From assembly GCA_002254845.1 (NCBI GenBank), contig NKPT01000036.1, forward strand, positions 1 to 35,295: a stretch of 35,295 nt of DNA, in the 5' to 3' direction. The stretch's first letter is position 1; each line of letters begins with the position of its first letter. This stretch comes from Chloracidobacterium sp. CP2_5A (GTDB taxonomy: Bacteria > Acidobacteriota > Blastocatellia > Chloracidobacteriales > Chloracidobacteriaceae). A program made the position numbers and the translations under genes. The notes beneath the pieces are model-generated. The model saw only the letters and a list, made by a program, of their open reading frames with translations, was not told the origin of the DNA and made no database searches. Shown here one piece after another: positions 15,429 to 23,574 of this stretch.

Positions 15429-16755
15429 AGCGGTTGAGCAGTCGGCGCGGCCAGCCCCAATCGAGCGCGGCGGCGCGACGCTGGGCCGTCCGTCGCCCTT
15501 CGCTGGGCAGCCAGATGACCAGCGCCGTGCTGATGGTTGTCAGCGCGGCCGCGCCGACGATGACGCCGTGATAGCCGCCGACCACCGCTGTCAGCGGTTC
15601 AAACGCCCGTGGCGCAAGCGAGCCGACGCCCCACGCAAAGCCCATCATCAGTGCCGAAACCGTCGCCGTGCGCTGCGGGACAAGTTCCTGCGCCATGGCG
15701 ACGTTGACCGGAATCGTGGCCCCCAGCGCGAAGCCGCCGAAGGCCAGCAATGGCAGCGTCCAGTGCGCGGGCGCGAGAAACGCCGCCGCCAGCAGCGGGC
15801 CGGAAGTCAGTCCAGAAAGAACCGTGACAGCCCGCCCGCCAAGGCGTTCAGCTATAAAGCCGCCGGCTAGCCCGCCGATGCCGCCCGCCAGCAGAAAGAT
15901 CGTCAGCGCGTTGCCAATTTGGACAAGCGACGCGCCCTGCGCTTGCAAGATGAACGGGTAGTAGGCGTTGATGAGCATCTGCGTCGCCGCCCGCGCCACC
16001 GTGATGACATAGAGCGCCAGCAACGGCGCGCTCGCCAGTTGAATCGCTCGCGCAAGGCTTGGTCCAGCGCCGGCGCGGGCTTCCGCGGCGGCGGGGCGCG
16101 GCGACGGGGACGGCAGCGCCGGCAAATAGAAAAACAAGACGGCGATGGCGATGACCCCGCCAAGCGCCAGAAACGGGGTGTTGTGCAGCCCGCTGCTCGT
16201 CACCGTTTGGGTGACGAGCAGCGGGCCACAGGCGACGCCAACCGTGCCGGCCGCTGAGAAAAGCGCCATCGCCAGCCGGCGTCGCTGACCGCCTGCGACA
16301 GCGGCCATGGCCGCGCCCTGCGGGTGAAACATGCCGACGCCAAGCCCGCCCGCGACCAGCGCGGCTATCAGCCAAGCGTAGCTTGTCGCTTGTCCAATCG
16401 CCGAGAGACAAATCGCGGCGAGTAACGGCCCGGCCAGCGCGAAGCCGCGCCGCGACCAGCGGTCGGAGAGCATCCCGTAGACCGGCTGGAGAAAGTTTGA
16501 AAAGAGCGCGTAAACCGGAATCAGCCAGAACGCCTGCGCCGCCGACAGATGCAGATGCGCCGTCATCAGCGGCAGCAGGGGAAAAATAAAGCTGGAATAA
16601 GCGTCGTTGACGAAGTGCGCCAGACAGACCAGCCACAGCATCGTCGGCGCGGCGAAGCCGGTCGCTCGGGTCGGGGTCAAGGGCGCGGGAAGGGAAGCTG
16701 TCGTTGCCATAAGATCGGCGACGGTAGCACGGGTTACGGCGCGGGCGTCTGTCAT
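15385..16755 (-). CDS. MFS transporter, fosmidomycin-resistance (Fsr)-like
   Basis: A transporter of about 456 residues with 12 hydrophobic segments. The stretches LAHFVNDAYSSFIFPLLPL, YGMLSDRWSRRG and GLGVGMFHPQGAAMA followed by AGTVGVACGPLL are characteristic of the Fsr subgroup of drug/proton antiporters. The start is uncertain: ATG at 16755 or ATG at 16710 (441 residues), neither with a clear ribosome-binding site. The 3' end runs 44 bases into the serpin gene on the other strand. It is divergent from the haem-uptake block, with the Fur-type site lying between them, so iron control of this gene cannot be excluded. Confidence 0.88.
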   Translation of the reverse strand: MTDARAVTRATVADLMATTASLPAPLTPTRATGFAAPTMLWLVCLAHFVNDAYSSFIFPLLPLMTAHLHLSAAQAFWLIPVYALFSNFLQPVYGMLSDRWSRRGFALAGPLLAAICLSAIGQATSYAWLIAALVAGGLGVGMFHPQGAAMAAVAGGQRRRLAMALFSAAGTVGVACGPLLVTQTVTSSGLHNTPFLALGGVIAIAVLFFYLPALPSPSPRPAAAEARAGAGPSLARAIQLASAPLLALYVITVARAATQMLINAYYPFILQAQGASLVQIGNALTIFLLAGGIGGLAGGFIAERLGGRAVTVLSGLTSGPLLAAAFLAPAHWTLPLLAFGGFALGATIPVNVAMAQELVPQRTATVSALMMGFAWGVGSLAPRAFEPLTAVVGGYHGVIVGAAALTTISTALVIWLPSEGRRTAQRRAAALDWGWPRRLLNRFSFGLARTDSSLAP

Positions 16756-16817
16756 TTTGCCGGATTGGCGCGCTGGGATGCTTTTGAGGCGGCGCCGGCC
16801 GCGCGCTCCAAAAGGGC

Positions 16818-16847
16818 TTGACAAGCTCCGCCGCCATAGCGGATGAT
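16818..16847 (+). promoter_or_regulatory. Candidate sigma-70-type promoter of the haem-uptake block
   Basis: TTGACA (16818-16823) and GATGAT (16842-16847) are separated by 18 bases. The -10 is a poor match, but a transcription start just downstream would fall within the Fur-type palindrome, as expected for an iron-repressed promoter. Confidence 0.45.
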
Positions 16848-16857
16848 GCTTTCGATC

Positions 16858-16872
16858 TGAAAATCATTTTCA
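16858..16872. promoter_or_regulatory. Fur-type operator (7-1-7 palindrome)
   Basis: TGAAAATCATTTTCA is a perfect 7-1-7 inverted repeat. It differs from the established Fur motif TGATAATNATTATCA at only one symmetrical position in each arm. It lies between the MFS transporter and the TonB receptor gene, just after the candidate promoter. Iron-dependent repression of the receptor gene is the likely function. Confidence 0.85.
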
Positions 16873-16888
16873 TTTGCGGAGTAATGAT

Positions 16889-17051
16889 GCCGCCGTAAAC
16901 TCGCCTCTCAAGAACGAAGCCTCCCGCGCGGCAACGCGAGAGGCTTCCGCTGCGCAGTTCCACCTAGAGGGAAGGATGGCGAGCGCGGGAGCACTCTACC
17001 CGATGCGCCATCCGAAGCCAAGATATGACCTCCGGCGGCGGCAACCGCCGG
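16889..17051 (+). ncRNA. Structured 5' leader of the TonB receptor gene (possible cis-regulatory RNA)
   Basis: Three consecutive hairpins are visible. A: GAAGCCTC/GAGGCTTC, 16916-16947. B: GGATGGCG/CGCCATCC, 16974-17013, with an inner CGGG/CCCG. C: CCGGCGG/CCGCCGG, 17032-17051. GCCGCCG at 16889-16895 can pair instead with CGGCGGC at 17033-17039, which would disrupt hairpin C. The ribosome-binding site follows hairpin C by ten bases. I see no conserved core of a named riboswitch, so this is a structural call only. Confidence 0.4.
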
Positions 17052-17075
17052 CGCAACAGACAGGAGCGTTTCAAG

Positions 17076-19667
17076 ATGACAAGCAACTGGCTTTTCGCGG
17101 CGTGGCGGGCGGCGCGTCCGGCCGTTCGGGCGGCCCTAATGTGGATCCTAATGTGGATGATGATCTCCGTCGGCGCGCAGGCTGATGAGCGCGGGACGTT
17201 GACCGGCAAGGTCGTGAATGCGCAGGGCGCGCCGGTGGCGGAGGCGAGCGTTCTGGCGCGCAACCTCGCTTCAGGCGCGACCCGCGCCATCCTGACGGCA
17301 GCCGATGGAACGTTTACGCTGAGCGATTTGCCCTATGGCGCGTACCAGATGCAGGTTGCGTGCAGCGGCTTTTCCGACGCCACGCTGGAGTTTCGGCTGA
17401 ATGCGCCCAGCCTCGCGCTCGATCCAGTGACGCTCGCGCCTGGAATGATTCGGGAGGTTGTGACGGTGACGGCCAGCCGCGCCGTTCGGGATGCCATGAC
17501 CACGCCCGAAGCTGTGTCGGTCGTCACGGAGCGGCAGTTACAGGAGCGCTTGCCCGGCACGGCCGCGGACATTCTCCGCGATTTGCCCGGCGCGTACACC
17601 CAATCTCAGGGCTTTCTCACTCGTCCCATCATTCGCGGGCTAGAAGGCAATCGGGTGCTTGTCCTGGTGGACGGCGAGCGGCTCAATCACGGGCGCACGC
17701 CGACCAGTCACGTCGGCAACGGCGTCGAAACCGGGCTAGTGGATGTCGGCTCGCTGCAAGCGGTCGAAGTCATGCGCGGGGCGGGATCGGTGCTCTATGG
17801 CACAGAGGCTCTGGGCGGCACGATCAACTTCATCACCCGGCCGCCCGCGCCCGCGGACGCCGGCGTTCGCGTCAGCGGCGTCTTTGACCCGTTCTTCACC
17901 GCGAATGGTCCCGGCGGGCGCTACGGCGGGAGCTTGAGCTTGTCCGCGCGCCGCTTCGCCGCCCGCGTCCGACAGTCGTTTGAAAACTTCAGCGACTATG
18001 CGGCCGGCGGTCCCGTCGAGGCGGGCTACGCTTCGGCGGTGCCCCAGTTCGATCCCGCGACGCGTCTTGTGACAGGCTCGGCCTATCGAGGCAACGCCAC
18101 CCGCGCCGAGGGGCGCTTCTTTTTCTCCGAGCAGGCATTCGCTCGCTCGAGTTACGAGCGGTTTCAGGCCGCGCCCTACCAGTATCCGTTGCAGTCCACG
18201 TTCAACTTTTTGCTCAACCGCCGCGATAAGGTCAACTTTGGCTTTGTCGCGCGAGAGTTGGGCCGCGTGGCGAGCGTCCAGGCAAGCGGCTACTACCAGT
18301 GGCAGGCGCGGCGCGACCAGGTTGTGGTCCGTGCCCTGCCCGCGCTGTTTCAAGTGTCCGACCGGCAAATCAACCCAACCACGGGCGGGCTTGACGCGCA
18401 AGTGGTTTTGATGCCATTCCGCAAGCACGTTGTCACGGTGGGCGCGAGCTTCTTCCGCGACGCCAGCGCTGACGACCGCATTGTGATTCGCGGCGCGCTG
18501 CCGACGCCGCCTGGCGGCCTGACGCCGGCGCAGGCCCAGGCTCAGGCGGACCGCATCCGCGCTGACGGCGACTTTCTGCGGGCGCTCCGCAACAGCCAGC
18601 CGCGCCGCGACACGCCGAACGCTACCTTTCAAGACTTTGCGCTCTTTGTGCAGGATGAGTTCATTCCCAGCCGTTATGTCCGGCTGGTTGGCGGACTGCG
18701 GGTTGACCGCTACAGCTCGCGGGCGCTGGATACGCCGAGCTACGACATCTTCAACGTCGTGCCGCCCGGCGCGGCTGGCATCAATGGGCTGGAATCGCTC
18801 CGGCACGCGAACGTCGCCGTGACGGGATCGGGCGGCATCGTCTTCAACCCCATTCAGTCCGTCAGTCTGGTGGCGCGCTTGGCGCGCAGCTACCGGGAGC
18901 CGAACATTTTTGATCGCTATAACGCTGGCGCGTCGCATGGGATCAGCCTGACAACGCGCAGCGTGACAGTTCCCAATCCAGACTTGAAGCCGGAAACTGG
19001 CGTCAATCTCGATATCGGCGCAAAAGTTCGCTTCACGCGGCTTTCGGGGTCGCTTACTTACTTCCGAAGCAACTACGATAACTTCATCGGTAACTTTGGC
19101 GCGCCCGTGCCGGGTCTCGCCCCGATTCCGAATCCGCTGCCGGGCGGCGCGCCGCTGACTGTACTCCAGCGCCAGAATCTCGGAAAGATTCGCATTCAAG
19201 GGGTTGAAGCCGAGCTTGAAGCGCCTTTCCGGCTACCGGAAGAATTCCTTCGGTCGTCGTTTTTTACCCTACTGGGGAATGTCGGCGTGACGCGCGGCGA
19301 CGACATCCGCGCCAATCAGCCGGTGGATCCGTTCAACTTCCCCATCGTGCCCGTCAAGGCCATCCTGGGAGCGCGCTGGAACTCCGCGACGAATCGCTAC
19401 TGGATGGAATACCGGTCGCGGATTGTCACGACGCAGCGCCGCCTGCCGCCGGGAAGCCTTTACGCGCAGCCGGGGACGGCGCGGCTTGGCTTCGCCGTCC
19501 ATGACTTGCGCGGCGGCGTCAACTTCGACCGGGAACGCTATGGCGTCGCGGTGACGCTCGGCGTCGAAAACGCGGGCAACCGCTTCTATCAGGATTTGTT
19601 TTCGCTCTTTGACGCGCCGGCGCGCGGCCGCGCGTTTGTGGCGGGGCTGCGTCTCCGGTTCTTTTAG
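17076..19667 (+). CDS. TonB-dependent outer-membrane receptor, probably for haem
   Basis: An 863-residue receptor. It has a signal peptide (about 1-37), a carboxypeptidase-regulatory-like domain (about 43-120), a TonB-box-like EVVTVTASR, a plug domain (RPIIRGLEGNRVLVLVDGER...VLYGTEALGGTINFI) and a 22-strand-type barrel ending in Phe. YREPNIFDRYNAGASHG and VPNPDLKPETG correspond to the FRAP and NPNL regions of haem/siderophore receptors. AGGAG at 17062-17066 fixes the ATG at 17076. A 12-base tandem duplication (17135-17158) repeats LMWI/LMWM in the signal peptide core. A haem ligand is inferred from the HmuS-HmuTUV genes downstream and the Fur-type site upstream. Confidence 0.92.
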   Translation: MTSNWLFAAWRAARPAVRAALMWILMWMMISVGAQADERGTLTGKVVNAQGAPVAEASVLARNLASGATRAILTAADGTFTLSDLPYGAYQMQVACSGFSDATLEFRLNAPSLALDPVTLAPGMIREVVTVTASRAVRDAMTTPEAVSVVTERQLQERLPGTAADILRDLPGAYTQSQGFLTRPIIRGLEGNRVLVLVDGERLNHGRTPTSHVGNGVETGLVDVGSLQAVEVMRGAGSVLYGTEALGGTINFITRPPAPADAGVRVSGVFDPFFTANGPGGRYGGSLSLSARRFAARVRQSFENFSDYAAGGPVEAGYASAVPQFDPATRLVTGSAYRGNATRAEGRFFFSEQAFARSSYERFQAAPYQYPLQSTFNFLLNRRDKVNFGFVARELGRVASVQASGYYQWQARRDQVVVRALPALFQVSDRQINPTTGGLDAQVVLMPFRKHVVTVGASFFRDASADDRIVIRGALPTPPGGLTPAQAQAQADRIRADGDFLRALRNSQPRRDTPNATFQDFALFVQDEFIPSRYVRLVGGLRVDRYSSRALDTPSYDIFNVVPPGAAGINGLESLRHANVAVTGSGGIVFNPIQSVSLVARLARSYREPNIFDRYNAGASHGISLTTRSVTVPNPDLKPETGVNLDIGAKVRFTRLSGSLTYFRSNYDNFIGNFGAPVPGLAPIPNPLPGGAPLTVLQRQNLGKIRIQGVEAELEAPFRLPEEFLRSSFFTLLGNVGVTRGDDIRANQPVDPFNFPIVPVKAILGARWNSATNRYWMEYRSRIVTTQRRLPPGSLYAQPGTARLGFAVHDLRGGVNFDRERYGVAVTLGVENAGNRFYQDLFSLFDAPARGRAFVAGLRLRFF
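17135..17158. repeat. 12-bp perfect in-frame tandem duplication
   Basis: CCTAATGTGGAT occurs twice in a row. It duplicates four residues in the hydrophobic core of the TonB receptor signal peptide. Confidence 0.9.
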
Positions 19668-19683
19668 GGAGGTCTTCAGCCGT

Positions 19684-19941
19684 ATGGACATTGAATCGCT
19701 CTTTCGCTTGCCCGATGACCCGGACGCCGTCCCTGTTCCGACGCGCATGTGGCTGTGTCTCGACTGCGGCAACTTTCACCTGGCGATTGGCGGCGCGCAT
19801 TATACGTTCTCGCCGGAGCAGTTTCGGCATTTTGTCGAAGGCGTCAACGAGTGCGCCGTTCGCTATGGGCTGAGCGGCGTCGGCTTTGCCGACGCGCTGC
19901 GCCGCTGTTGCGAGGCGGATCCGTTCCAGCGTCTAAACTGA
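19684..19941 (+). CDS. Small Cys-containing protein of the haem block
   Basis: An 85-residue protein without signal peptide or membrane segment. It carries a CxxC (LCLDCGNFHLAIG, Cys25 and Cys28) plus Cys57 and a CC pair (75-76). After the CxxC comes a short beta-like stretch, then a helix (SPEQFRHFVEGVNECAVRYG). GGGAGG lies right after the receptor stop, ten bases before this ATG, so it is co-transcribed with the receptor. I cannot name the family with certainty. Metal or haem handling, or redox sensing linked to the receptor, is a guess from context. Confidence 0.75.
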   Translation: MDIESLFRLPDDPDAVPVPTRMWLCLDCGNFHLAIGGAHYTFSPEQFRHFVEGVNECAVRYGLSGVGFADALRRCCEADPFQRLN

Positions 19942-20263
19942 GGCGTTAGCGGCGATGGCTCATCTTCGTGAGCGATTTCGTGAAAACGCCGAAGGGCCGC
20001 GCGACGCGGACGCCCAGCGCATTATAACTGCGCCGCTTAACTGCGCCGCGCGCCGCTCGATGGCGCGGATATCTTTGCTCGGAACGACTGGGGCGCCTGC
20101 CTGCGCCCTGTGCCAGTCGGAAAACGTGAAGAGCGCGAGCTGCGCCGGGAGCGATGGAGTCCTGTCCGGTGGAAGCCATCGGCGACGACGGCGATTCGCG
20201 AAGCGCCCCGAATGCGCGCCTGGTTGATTTCGATCTGACACCCAACAAAGGAGGAAGACGCCG
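19942..20263. other. Gap between the small Cys protein and hmuS
   Basis: These 322 bases hold no convincing gene. Seen in it are a 12-base direct repeat (20025-20036 and 20038-20049), a possible 37-codon ORF (20154-20267) and the hmuS ribosome-binding site AAAGGAGG. No terminator or Fur-like palindrome is visible, so read-through from the receptor gene into hmuS is possible. Confidence 0.5.
20025..20049. repeat. 12-bp direct repeat, one base apart
   Basis: TAACTGCGCCGC occurs at 20025-20036 and again at 20038-20049 in the gap before hmuS. Confidence 0.85.
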
Positions 20264-20267
20264 ATGA
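20154..20267 (+). CDS. Possible 37-residue ORF overlapping the hmuS start
   Basis: A frame starting at ATG 20154 ends in a TGA that overlaps the hmuS ATG (ATGA arrangement), which would allow translational coupling. It begins MESCPVEAIGDD, which looks more protein-like than its surroundings, and its 3' part spans the hmuS ribosome-binding site. There is no good ribosome-binding site of its own beyond CGGGAG, and no family is recognised. It may be chance. Confidence 0.2.
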   Translation: MESCPVEAIGDDGDSRSAPNARLVDFDLTPNKGGRRR

Positions 20268-21352
20268 CGGCCCTAAACTTAGCGACTGAGCCAACCACTG
20301 ACGCCGGTTATACGGCTGAAGATATCGCCCGGCAGTGGTCTGCGCTGCGGCAAGCCGAACCCAAGCTGCGCATTCGTGACGCGGCGACAAAGCTTGGTGT
20401 CAGCGAGGCGCAACTCGTGGCGCTGGGCTGCGGGACGACCGCGACGCGCCTGAGCGCCGACTGGGGCGGTTTTGTCAAGCAGCTTGAGGCGCTTGGCCCC
20501 GTCATGGCGCTAACGCGCAATGACGGGGCCGTTAGCGAAAAGGACGGTCAATACCGCAACGTCGAAATTTTCAGTGGCCACGCGCGCATGGGGCAGGTGC
20601 TCGACAGCGGGATTGACCTGCGGCTGTTTCTCGACCGCTGGGCGCTGGGCTTCGCCGTCCGCGAAGAGTCGGCGCGCGGCCTGCGCCGGAGCTTTCAGTT
20701 TTTTGACGCGGCCGGGACGGCCGTTCATAAGACCTACTTGCGCGAAGCGAGCAATGTTGAGGCGTTTGACGAGCTGACCAGCCGCTTTGCCGCGCCGGAT
20801 CAGAGCCGCGAGCAAGCCGTGACGCCGCCCCTTGCGCCACCCGCCAAAACGCCCGACGCCGAAGTGGATACGGAGGGCTTTCGTCGAGCGTGGCGCGAGC
20901 TCAAGGATACGCATGACTTCATTCGCTTGACGCATCGCTTCAAGTTGAGCCGGACGCAGGCGCTTCGGCTGGCCGACCCGGACATGGCCTGGCGCGTCCG
21001 TCCCGATAGCTTTGCGCGCATTCTGGAAGAAACCGCCGCCGCGAAGGAGAGCGTCATGGTTTTTGTCGGCAATCCGGGCTGCATCCAGATTCACAGCGGC
21101 CCGATTCACAACGTCAAGCTCATCGGCGAGTGGCTCAACGTCCTGGACGACGGTTTCAATCTGCATGTCCACGAGCCAACGGTCATCGACGCCTGGGTGG
21201 TCAAAAAGCCGACCGCGCGCGGCGTTGTCACCGGCGTCGAGTTTTTTGACGCGGCGGGCGAGCAAGTCGCCATCCTGCATGCCAAGCGCAAGGAAGGCGA
21301 GCCGCCGTCCGCGTTCTGGGCGGACCTGTGCGAGCGGTTGCCGCGGGCTTGA
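20264..21352 (+). CDS. hmuS: HmuS/ChuS-type haem-utilisation (haem-degrading) protein
   Basis: A 362-residue cytoplasmic protein made of two structural repeats (about 15-178 and 200-360), as in ChuS/HmuS/HemS. Both repeats show family stretches: MALTRNDGAVSEKDGQY with EIFSGHARMG in the first, and VFVGNPGCIQIHSGPIHNVK with LNVLDDGFNLHVHE in the second. His217 in LKDTHDFIRL corresponds by context to the haem-ligating His of ChuS. Relatives bind imported haem and release iron from it. The start has an excellent ribosome-binding site (AAAGGAGG, 20247-20254). A large hairpin with a T-run follows the gene and separates it from hmuT. Confidence 0.92.
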   Translation: MTALNLATEPTTDAGYTAEDIARQWSALRQAEPKLRIRDAATKLGVSEAQLVALGCGTTATRLSADWGGFVKQLEALGPVMALTRNDGAVSEKDGQYRNVEIFSGHARMGQVLDSGIDLRLFLDRWALGFAVREESARGLRRSFQFFDAAGTAVHKTYLREASNVEAFDELTSRFAAPDQSREQAVTPPLAPPAKTPDAEVDTEGFRRAWRELKDTHDFIRLTHRFKLSRTQALRLADPDMAWRVRPDSFARILEETAAAKESVMVFVGNPGCIQIHSGPIHNVKLIGEWLNVLDDGFNLHVHEPTVIDAWVVKKPTARGVVTGVEFFDAAGEQVAILHAKRKEGEPPSAFWADLCERLPRA

Positions 21353-21412
21353 CGCGAGGTTGGCGGGATGAGTTTTGTCGCGCAGGTAAATCGCTCCTGA
21401 GGCTTGCGCGAC

Positions 21413-21480
21413 CGTCGGGGCGCGGACGGGGTATTGGTTGGTCAGGTCGCGTACTTCGCAACTCGGCCCCGACGTTTTTT
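21413..21480 (+). terminator. Terminator or attenuator between hmuS and hmuT
   Basis: CGTCGGGGC (21413-21421) pairs with GCCCCGACG (21466-21474), and six T follow at once. The 44-base loop contains a small GCG/CGC inner hairpin. It could end or throttle transcription from hmuS into hmuTUV. The unusually long loop leaves room for regulated antitermination. Confidence 0.6.
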
Positions 21481-21554
21481 CTTGTTTGTTTTTCCTTATT
21501 CAGGGCGCAGCGTCAGGGTGACGACGCGCCCAGCATCGGAAAGCGTGGCAAGCC

Positions 21555-22484
21555 ATGATGACAGTTAAGAACATTTGGGCATCCGCTAGCGTCGCCTGGC
21601 TTGCCCTGAGCCTTGTCGTCGGCGGGGGCGGCTGTCGCCGCGAGACGGCGACCCAAGCGGCGGCGCGGACAGTGATGGACGCCAACGGGCAGCCGGTGGC
21701 GATTACGGATGTCTCGCGGGTGGTCGCCGCCGGCGGCTCGGTGACGGAAATTGTCTATGCCTTAGGCGCGGAAGCGGCGCTGGTCGGGTGCGATGCGTCG
21801 AGCCTGTACCCGGAAGCCGCCGCGAAGCTGCCGCAGGTGGGCTACGTTCGGGCGCTGTCGGCGGAAGGCGTCTTGTCGCTGCGGCCAAGCCTGGTGCTGA
21901 CGCTTCCGGAAGCTGGGCCGCCCGACGCGCTCGCGCAGTTACGCGCGAGCGGAACGCCGGTCTTGATCGTTCCCTCCGAGACTTCGCTCGAAGGCGTCAA
22001 GCGCAAGATTCGCGCTATCGCGCAGGCGCTTGACCGCCAAGCGCAGGGCGAGGAGCTCGTTCGGCGGCTTGACGTCGATCTTGCGGCGGCGCGCAACTAT
22101 CTGGACGGATGCCCGGAAAAGCCCAAGGTGATGTTTATTTACGCCCGCGGGCAGGGCGTCGCTCAAGTGGCCGGGCGCGATACGGCGGCGGCGGAAATGA
22201 TTCGTCTCGCCGGGGGCGTCAGCGCCTTTGACTTTGAGGGGTACAAGCCATTGACGGCCGAGGCGGCGGTCGCGGCGGCTCCGGATGTCATCCTGCTGTC
22301 GTCGCGCGGGCTGGAAAGCTCCGGCGGGGTTGCGGGCGTCCTGGCAATGCCGGGCGTCAAGCAAACCCCGGCCGGGCGCAATCAGCGGATTGTCGCCATG
22401 GACGACTTGCTCCTGCTGGGCTTTGGGCCGCGCGCGGGGCAGGGCGTTCTGGAGCTGGCCCGGCTGCTACATCCTGCCAAGTGA
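21555..22484 (+). CDS. hmuT: Haem ABC transporter, periplasmic binding protein HmuT
   Basis: A 309-residue class III (BtuF/HmuT-type) binding protein. The N-terminus has a hydrophobic signal segment ending in GGGGC (Cys27), a borderline lipobox, so it may be a lipoprotein. The two-lobe fold is visible as VTEIVYALGAEAALVGCDAS then LPQVGYVRALSAEGVLSLRPSLVL in the first lobe, and PKVMFIYARG with AAAPDVILLSSRGL in the second. It captures haem in the periplasm and passes it to HmuU. The start lacks a strong ribosome-binding site, and tandem ATG codons occur at 21555 and 21558. The permease gene begins seven bases after its stop. Confidence 0.92.
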   Translation: MMTVKNIWASASVAWLALSLVVGGGGCRRETATQAAARTVMDANGQPVAITDVSRVVAAGGSVTEIVYALGAEAALVGCDASSLYPEAAAKLPQVGYVRALSAEGVLSLRPSLVLTLPEAGPPDALAQLRASGTPVLIVPSETSLEGVKRKIRAIAQALDRQAQGEELVRRLDVDLAAARNYLDGCPEKPKVMFIYARGQGVAQVAGRDTAAAEMIRLAGGVSAFDFEGYKPLTAEAAVAAAPDVILLSSRGLESSGGVAGVLAMPGVKQTPAGRNQRIVAMDDLLLLGFGPRAGQGVLELARLLHPAK

Positions 22485-22491
22485 GCGCGTT

Positions 22492-23574
22492 ATGGCGGCT
22501 ATCAACGCCTTGGCCACGCATCCGCAGGCGATGAAAGTGACGGGCCGGTGGCTCATCGGCGGGTTGGCTGGCGCGCTGGCCGTCATCGCGTTGCTTGCCT
22601 TTGGCATCGGGGCGGTCGCCATCGCCCCGATGCAGAGTCTGGCGATCATCGCTGACCAGCTTGGCTTGGATCTGGGCGTTCCCTTTACTGAGCAACAGCG
22701 CGCTGTCCTTCTGACGATTCGTCTCCCGCGCGTGCTGTTTGGCGCGCTCATTGGCGCGGGGCTGGCGATGGCGGGCGCGACGATGCAGGGCGTCTTTCGG
22801 AATCCTCTGGCCGATCCCGGCATCATCGGCGTTTCCAGCGGCGCGGCGCTGGCGGCAGTGCTGTGCATCCGCGCCAACGGCTGGCTTTTTGGCAAAAGCG
22901 GCGGCGCGCTCGCGGCATATCAGCTCCCGCTGGCCGCCTTTCTTGGCGGGGGCGCGGCGGTTTATGCGGTTTATCGGCTGGCGCGGCGCGAAGGGACGCT
23001 CTCGGTGGGGTTGCTGCTCCTGGCCGGGATTGCGCTGGCGATGCTGACGGAAGCCCTGCGCGGGGCGCTGATTTTCGCCGCGACCGACGACCAGCTCCGC
23101 AGCGTGACCTTCTGGAGCCTGGGGAGTCTGGGGGCGGCGTCCTGGTTCAACTTGGCGCTGGTCGCCCTGTTGGCGCTGCCGGCGATGGTCTGCCTGGGGC
23201 GACTGGCGCGCCCGCTCGACGCGCTGCTGCTGGGCGAGTCCGAAGCGCGACACCTTGGCTTTGATGTCGCCAGTCTTGTCCGAACGACAATGTTGGCGGC
23301 GACGCTCATCGTCGGCTCCGCCGTCGCCTTTGCGGGCATTGTCGGCTTCATCGGGTTGGTAGCCCCGCATCTCATTCGACTAGCGGCTGGGCCGAGTCAT
23401 CGGACGCTGCTGCCGGGGGCGGCGCTCCTTGGCGCGTGTCTGGTCGTGTTGGCGGACTTGCTGGCGCGAACGGTCGTCAGCCCGGCGGAAATGCCGCTGG
23501 GCGTCGTGACGGCGAGCCTGGGCGCGCCATGCTTTCTATGGCTTTTACTGCGCGAGGGAGGTTTCCGGTCATGA
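22492..23574 (+). CDS. hmuU: Haem ABC transporter permease HmuU (FecCD family)
   Basis: A 360-residue inner-membrane permease with about ten hydrophobic segments. FecCD signatures are IRLPRVLFGALIGAGLAMAGATMQGVFRNPLADPGIIGVSSGAAL near the N-terminus, SVTFWSLGSLGAASW in the middle and FAGIVGFIGLVAPHLIRL near the end (given here in parts of the conserved blocks). The open frame extends upstream into hmuT, but the ATG at 22492 gives family length and lies seven bases after the hmuT stop. It ends in an ATGA overlap with hmuV. Confidence 0.93.
   Translation: MAAINALATHPQAMKVTGRWLIGGLAGALAVIALLAFGIGAVAIAPMQSLAIIADQLGLDLGVPFTEQQRAVLLTIRLPRVLFGALIGAGLAMAGATMQGVFRNPLADPGIIGVSSGAALAAVLCIRANGWLFGKSGGALAAYQLPLAAFLGGGAAVYAVYRLARREGTLSVGLLLLAGIALAMLTEALRGALIFAATDDQLRSVTFWSLGSLGAASWFNLALVALLALPAMVCLGRLARPLDALLLGESEARHLGFDVASLVRTTMLAATLIVGSAVAFAGIVGFIGLVAPHLIRLAAGPSHRTLLPGAALLGACLVVLADLLARTVVSPAEMPLGVVTASLGAPCFLWLLLREGGFRS

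Noticed and set aside
16948-17075. Cobalamin riboswitch upstream of the TonB receptor
   Set aside because: Only a loose resemblance to the 3' conserved box is seen; the central conserved core is not recognisable, and the downstream genes are for haem. Reported only as an unassigned structured leader.
17736-19199. Long open frame (487 codons) on the minus strand
   Set aside because: It lies entirely antisense to the TonB receptor gene, is Arg/Ala/His-rich with no family resemblance, and is a shadow of codon bias in GC-rich DNA.
22357-23370. Minus-strand open frame opposite hmuU
   Set aside because: Composition dominated by Arg, Gln and Ala as expected from the complement of a membrane protein gene; no motif.
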